Source of the DNA: Laspinema olomoucense D3b
GTDB taxonomy: Bacteria; Cyanobacteriota; Cyanobacteriia; Cyanobacteriales; Laspinemataceae
DNA length: 64,000 bases
Direction of reading: 5' to 3'
Assembly: GCF_025370785.1 (NCBI RefSeq)
Contig: NZ_JAMXFA010000017.1
Coordinates: 76,766 to 140,765, forward strand
Below are positions 43,773 to 52,511 of this stretch, piece after piece (within the stretch, counting starts at the first letter, position 1; every line of letters begins with the position of its first letter). A model generated the notes under the pieces. That model was not told the DNA's origin. It searched no databases and saw only the letters and a program-made list of their open reading frames with translations. Made by a program: the position numbers and the translations under genes.

Positions 43773-44066
43773 GGGGGGAACAAGATAAGTACCCCTTTTC
43801 GGTAAAACCCCATAGAAAGCCTGATCCCTGTTTGGGGAGGACGTTGGAACTCTGTGCGGCAGCGTATCGGAAGTTGTGTCAGAACTATCGCCGTAATTTG
43901 TGTTAGAGAATTGCTTTAATCCGGCTTGGGCGGCTTCTTTGTTTCCTGAATAAGAAGGGTACCAGGTAACGAATTCAAGGGAACACCTATTCTGTCGGTA
44001 ATATCCGTGTATAGAGGGTTCAACAATAGAAATTTGTTGCGGAATGAAGCCTTTATTTGTTACAGT
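43773..44066. other. intergenic region apcE-kinase, no gene seen
   Basis: 294 bp with no ORF and no strong structure other than a GC-rich palindrome CTCCGCGCGCGAGAAGCGCG just past its right end (about 44074). It is the left boundary of the accessory island between apcE and apcABC. Confidence 0.4.
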
Positions 44067-45150
44067 CTACAAGTCTCCGCGCGCGAGAAGCGCGAGCGAC
44101 ACCCTATATGGCCACCCCTCCCCATACCCTATATAGGACATGAATGGGAGGGACGGGGACAACGCTTCGTCCACATCAATCCACTCGGGAGCAGAACTCC
44201 ACCCAACTCGGTCACAGAATCGTTCCCAGTTATCATTGTCAAATATCGGAAATGTCGGACTCCCACATTCCAACCAAATTTTCTTCTGCACGCTAAAGCC
44301 ATATTTACCCTGGCTGTAGTGGACCCACAGCTTATCGATAATCTTCAAATCCTTACAGGGAAACCGCTCGATATCTTCACTTCGCAACCATTCCTTATCA
44401 GATCTTCCCATCACTTCCCACATTCGCTTCGCCGTTTCCAGGTCAGCTTCCTCCCACTGCTTCGCCGCCAATAAATCCCGCAGTTTATAATAGTTAATTC
44501 CCGGACGTTCCGAAGACAGGTCTAGACCCTCAATACTCTGTAGAGTATTTCCACGGTTTGAGGAACTCGGTTGAACTGCATCGAGAACCTGTTGAGCGGT
44601 CCAGCGTTGCCTTGGATTTTTCGCCAAACACCCATTGAGAATGTCTACAAATTCACGACTCAACCCCTGGGGAAACTCAGGTTCCTGCGTCATTACTTTC
44701 ATCATCAATTCCGGAATTGTTGTCGCCGCAAAGGGATGCGTCCCCGTCAACATTTCCTGAAGCAGAATTCCTAGGGACCAGACATCCCACGCCGGATGAA
44801 TTTCACCCTGATAAGACTCTGGGGGTTGATAAGCGAATGCCCCGATTTGCTGACTTGGACTGGTTTTGGTGGAAGTTCCTTGGGTCAACATCCGAGAAAG
44901 GCCAAAATCTGCCACTTTCCACACCTGACGCACCTTTAAAATATTCGGCGGTTTGAGGTTATGATGGACAATATTTCGACTCTGGATAAACACCAATAAC
45001 GATGCGATTTGAATGACGATATTCCGAACTTCTTCCTGCGGTAACGTCTGGCGGTTTTCCAAATACTGTCTCAAGGAATCTTCGGCCAGTTCCATCGCCA
45101 ACCCCAAATATTTTTCGTCTTCGTCGGCATCGTCTTCAAAACCGAGTTCT
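44067..45150 (-). pseudogene. kinase-GUN4 protein, C-terminal part (disrupted by IS)
   Basis: Continuation of the protein whose N-terminus is at 46673-46920. It contains kinase subdomains from LGLAMELAEDSLRQYL through VHHNLKPPNIL, VADFGLSRML, YQPPES and WDVWSLGILLQEML. The last ~130 residues are a GUN4 (tetrapyrrole-binding) domain with LRDLLAAKQWEEADLETAKR and DLKIIDKLWVHYSQGKYGFS. The catalytic-loop HRD is HHN, so the phosphoacceptor base is lost. No proper start codon in this half; the first in-frame TTG lies within the IS end. If translated, it would lack the ATP-binding lobe. Confidence 0.92.
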
Positions 45151-45155
45151 AAACT
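45151..45155. repeat. target site duplication, left copy (AAACT)
   Basis: AAACT at 45151-45155 equals AAACT at 46673-46677, immediately outside the two inverted ends of the IS. Confidence 0.9.
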
Positions 45156-46672
45156 CAATACCTTCGCCAAAAAAAGGGAGGGCCAACGTAGTACACTTGT
45201 TGTTTACCACAACCACAAATGAGACCTACATTAGCCCATGAAAGACATCTTACCACTTTTACAATGCCTCAGTCCAGTCATAGGGACCACAAGTGTGCGT
45301 CAATTAAGCCGGATTGCTTCTTCCATACTGGCAATGGAGGGCCGAGTGACCATGTTGGGGATTTCTCGCTGGACCCAAATGGGGGGCAGTTATCGCACGG
45401 TACAACGATTCTTTTACACGGTTTTACCTTGGGCGACAATGTTGTGGGTATTTTTTCGGGAGCATTTGTTCAATAAAGATGACATTTATTTGCTTGCTGG
45501 CGATGAAGTGGTTGTCACCAAAGCTGGAAAAGAAACTCACGGTCTTGACCGATTTTTTTCCAGCTTATACGGCAAGCCAGTGCCGGGGTTATCTTTCTTT
45601 GCTTTGTCTTTAGTTAGTGTTCAACAGAGAAAATCCTTCCCCATTCACATCGAACAAACCCTAAAAACTCCCGAAGAAAAGGCAGCAGCTTTAGAGAGAA
45701 AGCAGGCTAAATCCCCGGAGAAAAAATCAGCGAAAAATTCTAAGTCATGCTCTCCTGATGAAAGTACCCTTCAGGATAAGGGCGATAAAGCTCTAGTTAA
45801 AAACAAAGGAGGCCGACCCCCGGGGAGCAAAAATAAAGACAAAACACAAGTAACTTTTACTCCAGAGTTATTGCGAATCAAGGCAGCAATTGCGCGATTG
45901 CTGGGTTGTACAAATCAATTTCTCCCTTTGACGTATTTATTGCTAGACGGGCATTTCGGTAATAATAACGCCTTGCAAATGGCTCGTCAATTAAAGCTTC
46001 ATTTAATTTCTAAATTGCGCCAAGACTCCGCTTTATTTTTTCCTTACAAACCCTCTAATTCAAAAGAAAAAACTAAGGCCAAGTATGGACCCAGGCTTCA
46101 GGTTGGTCAAATTCCTGCCAAGTATTTGAAAAAAAAGACAACGGACAAAAACAAAATCACCACGGAGATTTATCAAGCCACTCTTCTGCACAAAGAATTT
46201 GCCCAATCTTTGAATGTCGTGATTATAGTCAAAACCAACCAGCGGACTTCAAGCCAAAGCCATGTCATTTTATTCTCCAGCGATGAGAATTTAAGTTGTG
46301 AAACAATAATTGACTATTATCGACTGCGATTTCAAATAGAATTTAACTTTAGAGATGCCAAACAATTTTGGGGACTAGAAGACTTTATGAATATTAAGGA
46401 GACCGGGGTGACTAATTCCGCCAATCTTTCCTTTTTTATGGTGAATTTATCCCATTATCTGTTAAAGGTCACCCAGCAGGGGCCTCTGTGCAGTGTTCTG
46501 GATCTCAAAAGTCAATTTAGAGGGTACCGTTATGCAGAAGAAACGATAAAACTGCTTAAGGAAAAACCTGACCCAGTTTTATTGGGTCAGATTTTGAAAC
46601 GCTTATCCAGTCTGGGCTGTATCCATCAACATTCCCATGAAGCCACTGACCATTAAATTGGCGAAGGTATTG
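45156..46672 (+). mobile_element. IS4-like insertion sequence, 1,517 bp
   Basis: Ends are CAATACCTTCGCCAA (45156-45170) and its exact reverse complement (46658-46672), a 15-bp perfect inverted repeat, flanked by 5-bp AAACT duplications. One transposase gene fills the element. The exact ends are set by the kinase reading frame, which is restored at codon level on removal. The 5-bp duplication and terminal CAA ends should allow placement in a family; IS4 superfamily is my reading from the transposase. Confidence 0.95.
45238..46656 (+). CDS. IS4-superfamily DDE transposase
   Basis: 472 aa, ATG. DDE catalytic residues are suggested by LLAGDEVVVTKAGK (first D), YLLLDGHFGNNNAL (second D) and the YREK-type motif YYRLRFQIEFNFRDAKQFWG that carries the catalytic E (Y-x2-R-x3-E-x6-K). 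A Lys/Ser-rich linker with GGRPPGSKNKD sits between about 165 and 205, and could be a variable insert. Uninterrupted frame, so the element may be active. The stop codon lies only 16 bp inside the right end. Confidence 0.93.
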   Translation: MKDILPLLQCLSPVIGTTSVRQLSRIASSILAMEGRVTMLGISRWTQMGGSYRTVQRFFYTVLPWATMLWVFFREHLFNKDDIYLLAGDEVVVTKAGKETHGLDRFFSSLYGKPVPGLSFFALSLVSVQQRKSFPIHIEQTLKTPEEKAAALERKQAKSPEKKSAKNSKSCSPDESTLQDKGDKALVKNKGGRPPGSKNKDKTQVTFTPELLRIKAAIARLLGCTNQFLPLTYLLLDGHFGNNNALQMARQLKLHLISKLRQDSALFFPYKPSNSKEKTKAKYGPRLQVGQIPAKYLKKKTTDKNKITTEIYQATLLHKEFAQSLNVVIIVKTNQRTSSQSHVILFSSDENLSCETIIDYYRLRFQIEFNFRDAKQFWGLEDFMNIKETGVTNSANLSFFMVNLSHYLLKVTQQGPLCSVLDLKSQFRGYRYAEETIKLLKEKPDPVLLGQILKRLSSLGCIHQHSHEATDH

Positions 46673-46920
46673 AAACTGTAACAATCTAATAAATGAGGAT
46701 GTTTGAGCCGGATAGCGAGGCGTAATTTGGCAATTTGCGAGTCGAGTTGAGAAGTATCAACCAGAAAAATTTTCAGGGCCACTTGTCGAATCAAATGGTC
46801 CGCAATCATTTCATTGGCGAGGAAAACGCCGCCAAACGTTCCGGAATCGATGAATTTGACGAGGTGATATTTGTTGTTGAATTGGTCTCCGACCATTTTT
46901 TTCCAAAAACGTCTGTCCAT
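46673..46920 (-). pseudogene. kinase-GUN4 protein, N-terminal part (disrupted by IS)
   Basis: ATG at 46920 (MDRRFWKKMVGDQFNNKYHL) begins a kinase N-lobe: Gly loop SGTFGGVFLA (first Gly replaced by Asp) and the ATP-binding lysine in QVALKIF. The real frame ends at 46673 after DCYS; the open frame running on to 46603 is read into the IS. Joining codon TAC-AGT here to TTA-GAA at 45150 gives DCYSLELGFED without a frame break, for a 443-residue parent protein. Confidence 0.92.
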
Positions 46921-46954
46921 GAGCTATTTGCTGGTAGTGTTGACGGTCGAACTC

Positions 46955-47152
46955 TCAAAATTTTAAACCCGGATCCGGATTCCCCGGTGTTGTTAGGCCA
47001 CGCTGGCGCGATAAGTTCACAACTTTTCGGACACTCTCAGCTTGCTGCTTTTGCAAATCAGCGAAAAGAGCTTTCAAGTCGTGGTTGAACGACCGTGAAT
47101 ACTCTTCGCGAATTCTGTGAATTTCTTCTACAATTGGGTCTTGATACATCAT
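46955..47152 (-). CDS. small antitoxin-like protein paired with PIN toxin
   Basis: 65 aa, ATG overlapping the PIN stop (TAATG). MYQDPIVEEIHRIREEYSRS, then FNHDLKALFADLQKQQAESV, is a helical sequence widespread in cyanobacteria next to PIN or RelE-like genes. It probably neutralises the upstream PIN protein. The tail is short and disordered (RQRGLTTPGNPD). Confidence 0.75.
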   Translation of the reverse strand: MMYQDPIVEEIHRIREEYSRSFNHDLKALFADLQKQQAESVRKVVNLSRQRGLTTPGNPDPGLKF

Positions 47153-47625
47153 TAATATCCGAGAAGTTCATAGGGTGTACAAAGAATGGGTAACTCATAC
47201 CCAAAATCCAGGCTGATCTCTGCTAACTTTCTTTGAATTTGGGCATTCGCTATGTGTTTGCAATTCCATGTCAGCAGATAATCCATACCGTGAATCGTCG
47301 CGGCTGCAATATGAATCGCATCAACATCAGCTTTTGCCGGAAGACTACTGCGGCCCAAAAACCGTTGTGCTAAATCAAACACAGATTGATCGAGAGCAAG
47401 TAAGACAAGATCTCGGATGATTTCCAGTCTTTCAGATGCCATTTGAGCATCGCCTTGTGAGGTTTCTTGCACAACTGCTTGTGAGGAGTAGAGTTGAAAA
47501 TCACTGCGGCGTGTATCCCACCACTCCCTTGTGATCTCAATATTGGCAGCCACAACAAGGTCCCTGCTTGGTCGAGCAGTCAGATAGCCTAAGATGCTAG
47601 TTTCAATGTAGACGGTTTCACTCAT
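47152..47625 (-). CDS. PIN-domain protein, VapC-like toxin
   Basis: 157 aa from the ATG at 47625 (MSETVYIETSILGYLTARPS); the longer frame to 47664 has no support. PIN features: YIETSILGYL (first acidic residue), QAVVQETSQGDAQMASER, DVDAIHIAAATIHGMDYLLT (acidic pair) and WNCKHIANAQ (NCKH replacing the usual N.KHF). Predicted Mg-dependent RNase. Toxin gene precedes the antitoxin, the reverse of classical vapBC. Confidence 0.88.
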   Translation of the reverse strand: MSETVYIETSILGYLTARPSRDLVVAANIEITREWWDTRRSDFQLYSSQAVVQETSQGDAQMASERLEIIRDLVLLALDQSVFDLAQRFLGRSSLPAKADVDAIHIAAATIHGMDYLLTWNCKHIANAQIQRKLAEISLDFGYELPILCTPYELLGY

Positions 47626-47769
47626 ACAGACAGATGCCAACTGTCTCTCTATCTTAACCGGCAATGTGGTGCTTCGGCTTCAGAGTCTATTTACCCTGGG
47701 GCTTACTCGTTGACTTGGGGACCCTCATTGTGGCGGTTCCCCGATTCTCGAAGCGGATTGGCAGAATGA

Positions 47770-47990
47770 GATGGGTTGGACCGATCGCATGTGGTTGCCA
47801 GGGGTGGGCGACTATGGCGGTGGCTCCACTTCCCCCGGTTGGCGTTTTCCTCGGCAACGGATTATCTGCATGGGGTGGAAACCCAAGTACCAGCGACTCT
47901 CTCAGTGTGGCGGGATGAACTCTATCTGGAATTTCATCGCGGCGGTTAGACCCCGCAGGCCGATCGCAAACTTGCCCATCGCCAGCCATA
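47770..47990 (+). pseudogene. GH38 alpha-mannosidase remnant
   Basis: Broken frames read MWLPGVGDYGGGSTSP and, shifted by one frame, LHFPRLAFSSATDYLHGVET, then SVWRDELYLEFHRGG, TAG, TPQADRKLAHRQP. These match the family pattern GVGDHGGGPT...FP.L.FS.A.DYL...LPVW.DELYLEFHRGCYTTHADQK as I remember it. At least one frameshift and one stop; neither N- nor C-terminal parts are present within the flanks. An old deletion remnant. Confidence 0.65.
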
Positions 47991-48082
47991 ATGAGTACAT
48001 GGGTTATTGCCTTGAAACGATGTCGTTACCGGCAAAATCAAAGTCATTAATCATTGAAAAAATTGAAACAGAGGTCCAAACC

Positions 48083-48283
48083 ATGAACTATGGCGATCGC
48101 ATCACCCTAGAACCGGGCAAACGCAGTGGTAAACCCTGTATTCGTGGAATGCGAATCACCGTTTATGATGTGCTGTCTTATTTAGCCTCTGGCATGACCT
48201 ACCCAGAAATCCTAGATGACTTTCCCTATCTTACTCAAGAAGATATCTTAGCTTGCCTGAGCTATCAAGAGAGGGGGGTTTAG
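48083..48283 (+). CDS. DUF433 antitoxin-like protein
   Basis: 66 aa, ATG at 48083. RITLEPGKRSGKPCIRGMRI, then VYDVLSYLASGMTYPEILDD and LTQEDILACLSYQER: a complete DUF433 domain. Its usual DUF5615 PIN-like partner is missing; MntA follows directly after 2 bp. Orphan, or recruited by the next module. Confidence 0.88.
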   Translation: MNYGDRITLEPGKRSGKPCIRGMRITVYDVLSYLASGMTYPEILDDFPYLTQEDILACLSYQERGV

Positions 48284-48285
48284 TC

Positions 48286-48606
48286 ATGGTAGAACTTAAT
48301 GGTTTAAATGATTGTAATTTTGGGGAAGTGTATGGGGTATTAAAACAGTATCTTCCTCAAGTTCAGTTAACCTACGGTGTTAAATCTTTGGGTATTTTTG
48401 GTTCTTTTGTTCGCGGAGAAATGACCGATAGTAGTGATTTAGATGTTTTGGTTGAGTTTGAGGGGACACCCACGTTCCGAAACTATATGGATTTAAAGTT
48501 TTTCTTAGAGGATTTATTCGGACGGAAGGTGGATTTGGTTATTCAGGGAGATATTAAGGCTCAGATTCGAGACAGAATTTTAAGAGAGGTGGTCTATGTC
48601 TCGTGA
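48286..48606 (+). CDS. mntA: MntA-type nucleotidyltransferase antitoxin
   Basis: 106 aa, ATG at 48286 with GGGG upstream; the longer frame from 48253 overlaps DUF433. Minimal nucleotidyltransferase: GIFGSFVRGEMTDSSDLDVL fits G-S-x10-D-x-D exactly, with a further acidic residue in RKVDLVI. In HepT-MntA modules it AMPylates the HepT toxin at a tyrosine to silence it. It overlaps hepT by 11 bp. Active-site residues intact. Confidence 0.92.
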   Translation: MVELNGLNDCNFGEVYGVLKQYLPQVQLTYGVKSLGIFGSFVRGEMTDSSDLDVLVEFEGTPTFRNYMDLKFFLEDLFGRKVDLVIQGDIKAQIRDRILREVVYVS

Positions 48607-48949
48607 GCTAGGGCTATATTTGCAGGATATTTGTATTTGCATTGATAAAATAAAAGATTAAATAGAGGGAATGGATTATTCCGACTTTGTTGGAGACCCC
48701 AAAACCTTAGATGCGGTGGTTCATAATTTGCTGATTATTGGGGAGGCGACTAAACAGATTCCCGATTCTCTGAGGCAGCAATATCCCGAAATTCCCTGGC
48801 GACAGGTGGCCGGGTTAAGGGATGTAATTGCCCATACTTATTTTATAGTTAATCCTCAAATAGTGTGGGATATTATTCAGGTTGAGCTTCACCCCTTATA
48901 CCAAACTATTATGCTGATGCTAAATGATGATAATCTAGTTAATGAATGA
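48596..48949 (+). pseudogene. hepT: HepT (DUF86) toxin with internal stop
   Basis: From ATG 48596 the frame reads MSRELGLYLQDICICIDKIK D, then TAA at 48659, then IEGMDYSDFVGDPKTLDAVV onward to 48949. The two parts join as a normal HepT with the stop where a tyrosine codon is usual (KDYIEGM). The downstream part keeps the RNase motif R-x4-H-x-Y (RDVIAHTYF) and could be restarted at ATG 48671 (92 aa) without helix 1. Likely an inactivated toxin beside an intact antitoxin; sequencing error is the alternative. Confidence 0.85.
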
Positions 48950-49021
48950 CAGGATATCTGTCTAAACACAGCCGAGATAGCCCTGATAGCGCTGCTACAA
49001 TAGCAGGGGTGATAGAGGGGG

Positions 49022-49573
49022 TTAATCCAGACCGCGATAGAGCCGATCGCTGGGAAATTCAAGGTCAAGGCTGGTGAGGGTGATGCGATCGCCTGCCTCA
49101 TAAATCGTAGTTTCCCAAGTATCGGCAGCGATGCGGCGACGGCATTCAACGCGCTGGGTATCTGGGGAAATTAGCACATATTCTTCCAGGCTGTCGAGGT
49201 TTTGGTAGTCGCTGAATTTGAGGTCCCGATCAAAAGCTTCGGTACTGCTTGAAAGCACTTCGGCGATGAATTTGGGGTAACGTTTAATGTAGCGGTCTTG
49301 GCGATCGCGCGGGTCACAGGTCACGAAAGCATCGGGGTAGTAATAAAACTCATCTTTGTAATTGACTTTGACATCACCATTGTAGAGACGACAGGCGCTA
49401 TCGTCGAGATGAACATTGAGCAGACTCAGGAGGTTTATTGCAATCCGTGAATGGCGATCGCTACCCCCTGCCATAGCGTAAACCAAACCCCGTCGGTATT
49501 CGTGACGTATCGGGTTTTGGCGATCGAGGGCCAGGTAGTCGTCGGGGCTGATATGGTGGGGAATGGCAATCAT
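49022..49573 (-). CDS. Uma2/DUF820 family nuclease-like protein
   Basis: 183 aa from the ATG at 49573 (MIAIPHHISPDDYLALDRQN); a longer form from 49615 is possible. Uma2 pattern: IRHEYRRGLVYAMAGGSDRH, YYPDAFVTCDPRD, FIAEVLSSSTEAFDRDLKFS, EEYVLIS. Same subfamily as 35504-36103. Lies in the accessory island. Confidence 0.9.
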   Translation of the reverse strand: MIAIPHHISPDDYLALDRQNPIRHEYRRGLVYAMAGGSDRHSRIAINLLSLLNVHLDDSACRLYNGDVKVNYKDEFYYYPDAFVTCDPRDRQDRYIKRYPKFIAEVLSSSTEAFDRDLKFSDYQNLDSLEEYVLISPDTQRVECRRRIAADTWETTIYEAGDRITLTSLDLEFPSDRLYRGLD

Positions 49574-49853
49574 TAGTTGGGTTTGCTCAAGGGGTGACTC
49601 TCTCCAGTTTGACATACTCCCTCCGGACTGAAGGCTTGGGACTTAGAACCGTGAACAAAAAATTACCCTAATCTTGTTAAAATTATTCGCTTTTATAGGG
49701 GTAGGGGTAAGGTGAGCCTGTGCAGAAAATCAGTGATTGACCATAGGAATTGAGGCAACCGGCCCACCCTACGGATCTTAAAAGCTAAGTTCCTTATCCC
49801 ATTAAGTTTATAGCATTCTTGTCACCCCTTTAGTTCCAAATGCTAGAGGGGTT

Positions 49854-51008
49854 TTATTGCACCAAATAAGCTAAAGCTTTACGGAGCAAAGATAGATTAA
49901 CTGTAAAGTCAAACTTACATAAACCTGGATTTTTCGGCAGTGGCTGTGTTGTGGGACCCACAAGGTAGTGATGCTCCAAACCGCTCACCTGACATAGGGC
50001 AAAAAAATAGGGTCTTAAATGCCCAAGGGACATCAATTCTAAGACCTTTGTTCCGGGTTGACAGAAGACCAGATTTGTAAGAGCCGCTCCATGAGGTGCA
50101 ACAATAATAGCCGCCTCATGAAACACTTGAGGTTGATTGGGTTCTTCATCTAGATTGTATAATTCAAAGCCATATTCTATGAGCAGAGGATAGAGTTCTG
50201 CCTCATTCGCAATCTTGCGAGTCCCTGTTTGACGCGGTATGTACAAACGACGTTGAGGCTGACTCGGCTTGAGTCTAATACGCTGCTGCATAAAATCTAC
50301 AACCCAGCGAGGATAATGTGCCTGTAAGCCGGGGTGAGTTGTGGCAATTAAAAGATCAGGTTGGATTCCGCGTTGACGCTCAGACCAAATACATTTAGAC
50401 TCATCAATTCCCAGTTGTCTAAAAATATTCCAAGCGTTTTCTGACATGGGTTTATGAACTAAAATCCAATCTACCTGCTCCAAACTAAATCCAGCCTTCT
50501 CAAATAGGTGCAGACGGGGTAAGGAGTCTAACAAAAAATGGCAGTAATTATTGGAGGCATTAGTCATTAAGGATAAACAAGTTCCAGTAACGGGTTCAAT
50601 AGGGTATTTTTGACGAGGTAAATTAGCATACTCCAGTCGATTGCGATGATAGGATAGGTCAGGGAGAAATAAATTTTTGCTGGTGAAGGTATAACCCTGA
50701 ATATCCATCACCTGACCTTTGGGGATTTCAATGACTCCTGTTTCCGGGATCTGCGATCGCAGATTCTTAGTAAAATCAAAGGACTGTTTACCCCAATTAT
50801 GAGTCCTGGACCGCTTCCAGTCGCAAGACAAACTTGGATAAACAAGATGCCATCTCCCCTCTTGTTGACAATAATCTTCATAACTAATCCAGTCTCGTGC
50901 TAATCCAGAGGGACCACTAGCTCCTGGAGGAGAGTGATCTAACCACGAGCGCAGTTGATCCAAGGTTTTCCGTTTAGCACGGCGCAAGAGCGAAATAGGA
51001 TCAGGCAT
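49854..51008 (-). CDS. glycosyltransferase family 61 (DUF563) protein
   Basis: 384 aa from the ATG at 51008. DUF563/GT61 features: NYCHFLLDSLPRLHLFEKAG, RRLYIPRQTGTRKIANEAEL (the YI.R motif), IIVAPHGAALTNLVFCQPGT and VLELMSLGHLRPYF. Such enzymes transfer sugars in surface polysaccharide synthesis. No signal peptide or membrane helix. No other glycan gene lies next to it, so it appears isolated in the island. Acceptor unknown. Confidence 0.85.
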   Translation of the reverse strand: MPDPISLLRRAKRKTLDQLRSWLDHSPPGASGPSGLARDWISYEDYCQQEGRWHLVYPSLSCDWKRSRTHNWGKQSFDFTKNLRSQIPETGVIEIPKGQVMDIQGYTFTSKNLFLPDLSYHRNRLEYANLPRQKYPIEPVTGTCLSLMTNASNNYCHFLLDSLPRLHLFEKAGFSLEQVDWILVHKPMSENAWNIFRQLGIDESKCIWSERQRGIQPDLLIATTHPGLQAHYPRWVVDFMQQRIRLKPSQPQRRLYIPRQTGTRKIANEAELYPLLIEYGFELYNLDEEPNQPQVFHEAAIIVAPHGAALTNLVFCQPGTKVLELMSLGHLRPYFFALCQVSGLEHHYLVGPTTQPLPKNPGLCKFDFTVNLSLLRKALAYLVQ

Positions 51009-52511
51009 AACCACAATCTTGAAAATGGGATATTGATGAGGTATTATGCCTTATTGGGGGTCGAAAATGAAGTCATCTCCATCCCCTCCCATTCAGAACC
51101 CTGCATAAAAGTTTCCCTTCACACGGCTCTTAGTCTAAGTGCCTCATTGAACTCGGGACGGCTATTGTAAAATCCCGGTTAGTCGCAACCGCTTCTGGAA
51201 ACATGGTTTTGTCTAAATTAGTTTTGCATTCAGCACAGACATATCCCCCATGAGACTCCAGCAGATTGTACTTGGTTAACTGGTTATTAAACAGGGAGAG
51301 GGGTTTGCGGTGAGGGCTACATTTTAGAGACATCAGAAATGCTATATTTTATGGATTATTTTGCCAGAAATAGAGAGGCGATCGCCCGATATCTGGAACC
51401 TTGACGATCGCCTCCAACAACGCCCCCTGATTTTTCTATGAAACCTATTCTAACCCCCTCCTAAGCGCTGCTTCAGCAACTTATTTCACCCCCACATCCC
51501 AATCCTCTTCGGATAAAGTCGGATTACCATTAAACAAATGCAATAATTTTTATGACAACTAACAAGGTTAATATAAAGAGGTGAGGTCAATATAAAATCA
51601 ATGGTATCAGTAGCAAGGGGAAGACATCGACCCTCCCCTAAATAGCTTTAAAGGGAATTTTTTGAATCCGGAAAATCTCGAATACATTTAAAAATTGCCA
51701 AAAATCAAGAATAAGCTAAAAATATCCGAGATCTTAATGGGCTGCTGATTGTCTAATCTAATAAAATGACCAGTGTATCTAAAATTGCCGGTTCTAAGGG
51801 GTGAGAATCCTGAGAAATATCTAAATAAACGGTTTTGAAACTCTGTAACTTGTAGGCGATCGCATTCTATCTAAAGGGCTTTGAGAAATACCCTGATTAA
51901 AGTCCTGCACCGCACTTGCCACAAATTTGTTTCGGAGTCGGTGGGCGAAAAATGTACTCATGGCTTTGACTGTCTCTGAATGTCAGGCGATCGCCGAGGG
52001 GAAGTCCCTGAACATCCCCAGTCTATAATCCCCATCTTCGCCCATTTTACCAGCCAGTGGCCCCACTGGAACCTGTCTTAGGGACCCCCCTCGCTGAAAG
52101 GTTCTCCTGGTGGAATTACAGATACGAAATTTTAGAGGCAGAATCTACCTGGTTTCTCAATTACCAATCATTAACTTGATAAAGTGGGGCCAACTGGCTG
52201 AAAATAGGGGTCTTACCCCCTTTAACTGAGCACAATTGTTACAAAATATTAAGTAAGGCGTGCGAATGTAAACGTCATGATGCAAAATATCCGTATTTGC
52301 AAAATCCAGTCGAAGTCAAAAGTTTTTTTTGTGAACCACCTTCCCTTAGAATACTGCTAGGGAGAAGTGGGGTAACTCAGGAAAAAGGGACTTAAACCCA
52401 AGCACTGAGTAAAAAAACCTAAAGACACAAAACCCGAGAAAGGTCTTGCAAAACCCAGATTAATATCTTATATATCTGGATACACACTCTCATTGTTGGA
52501 GGAAGTAGTTA
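51009..52511 (+). promoter_or_regulatory. long region upstream of apcA
   Basis: 1.5 kb without a convincing gene. The left part (51090-51180) contains TTTCCCTTCACACGGCTC and flanks that remind me of group II intron/retron-type remnants. 51294-51345 repeats the GAGGGGTTTG.GGTGAGGGCTA unit also found at 28717-28768. The right 600 bp is AT-rich and must hold the strong apcA promoter. GGAGGA at 52499-52504 is a good ribosome site for apcA. Confidence 0.5.

Noticed and set aside
46603-46672. continuation of the kinase N-terminal frame
   Set aside because: This part is the IS right end read on the minus strand; the target duplication and restored frame show the kinase stops being kinase at 46673.
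51130-51333. 67-aa minus-strand frame with CAEC
   Set aside because: Overlaps a dispersed repeat and a possible intron-remnant sequence; the CxxC alone is not enough for a gene.
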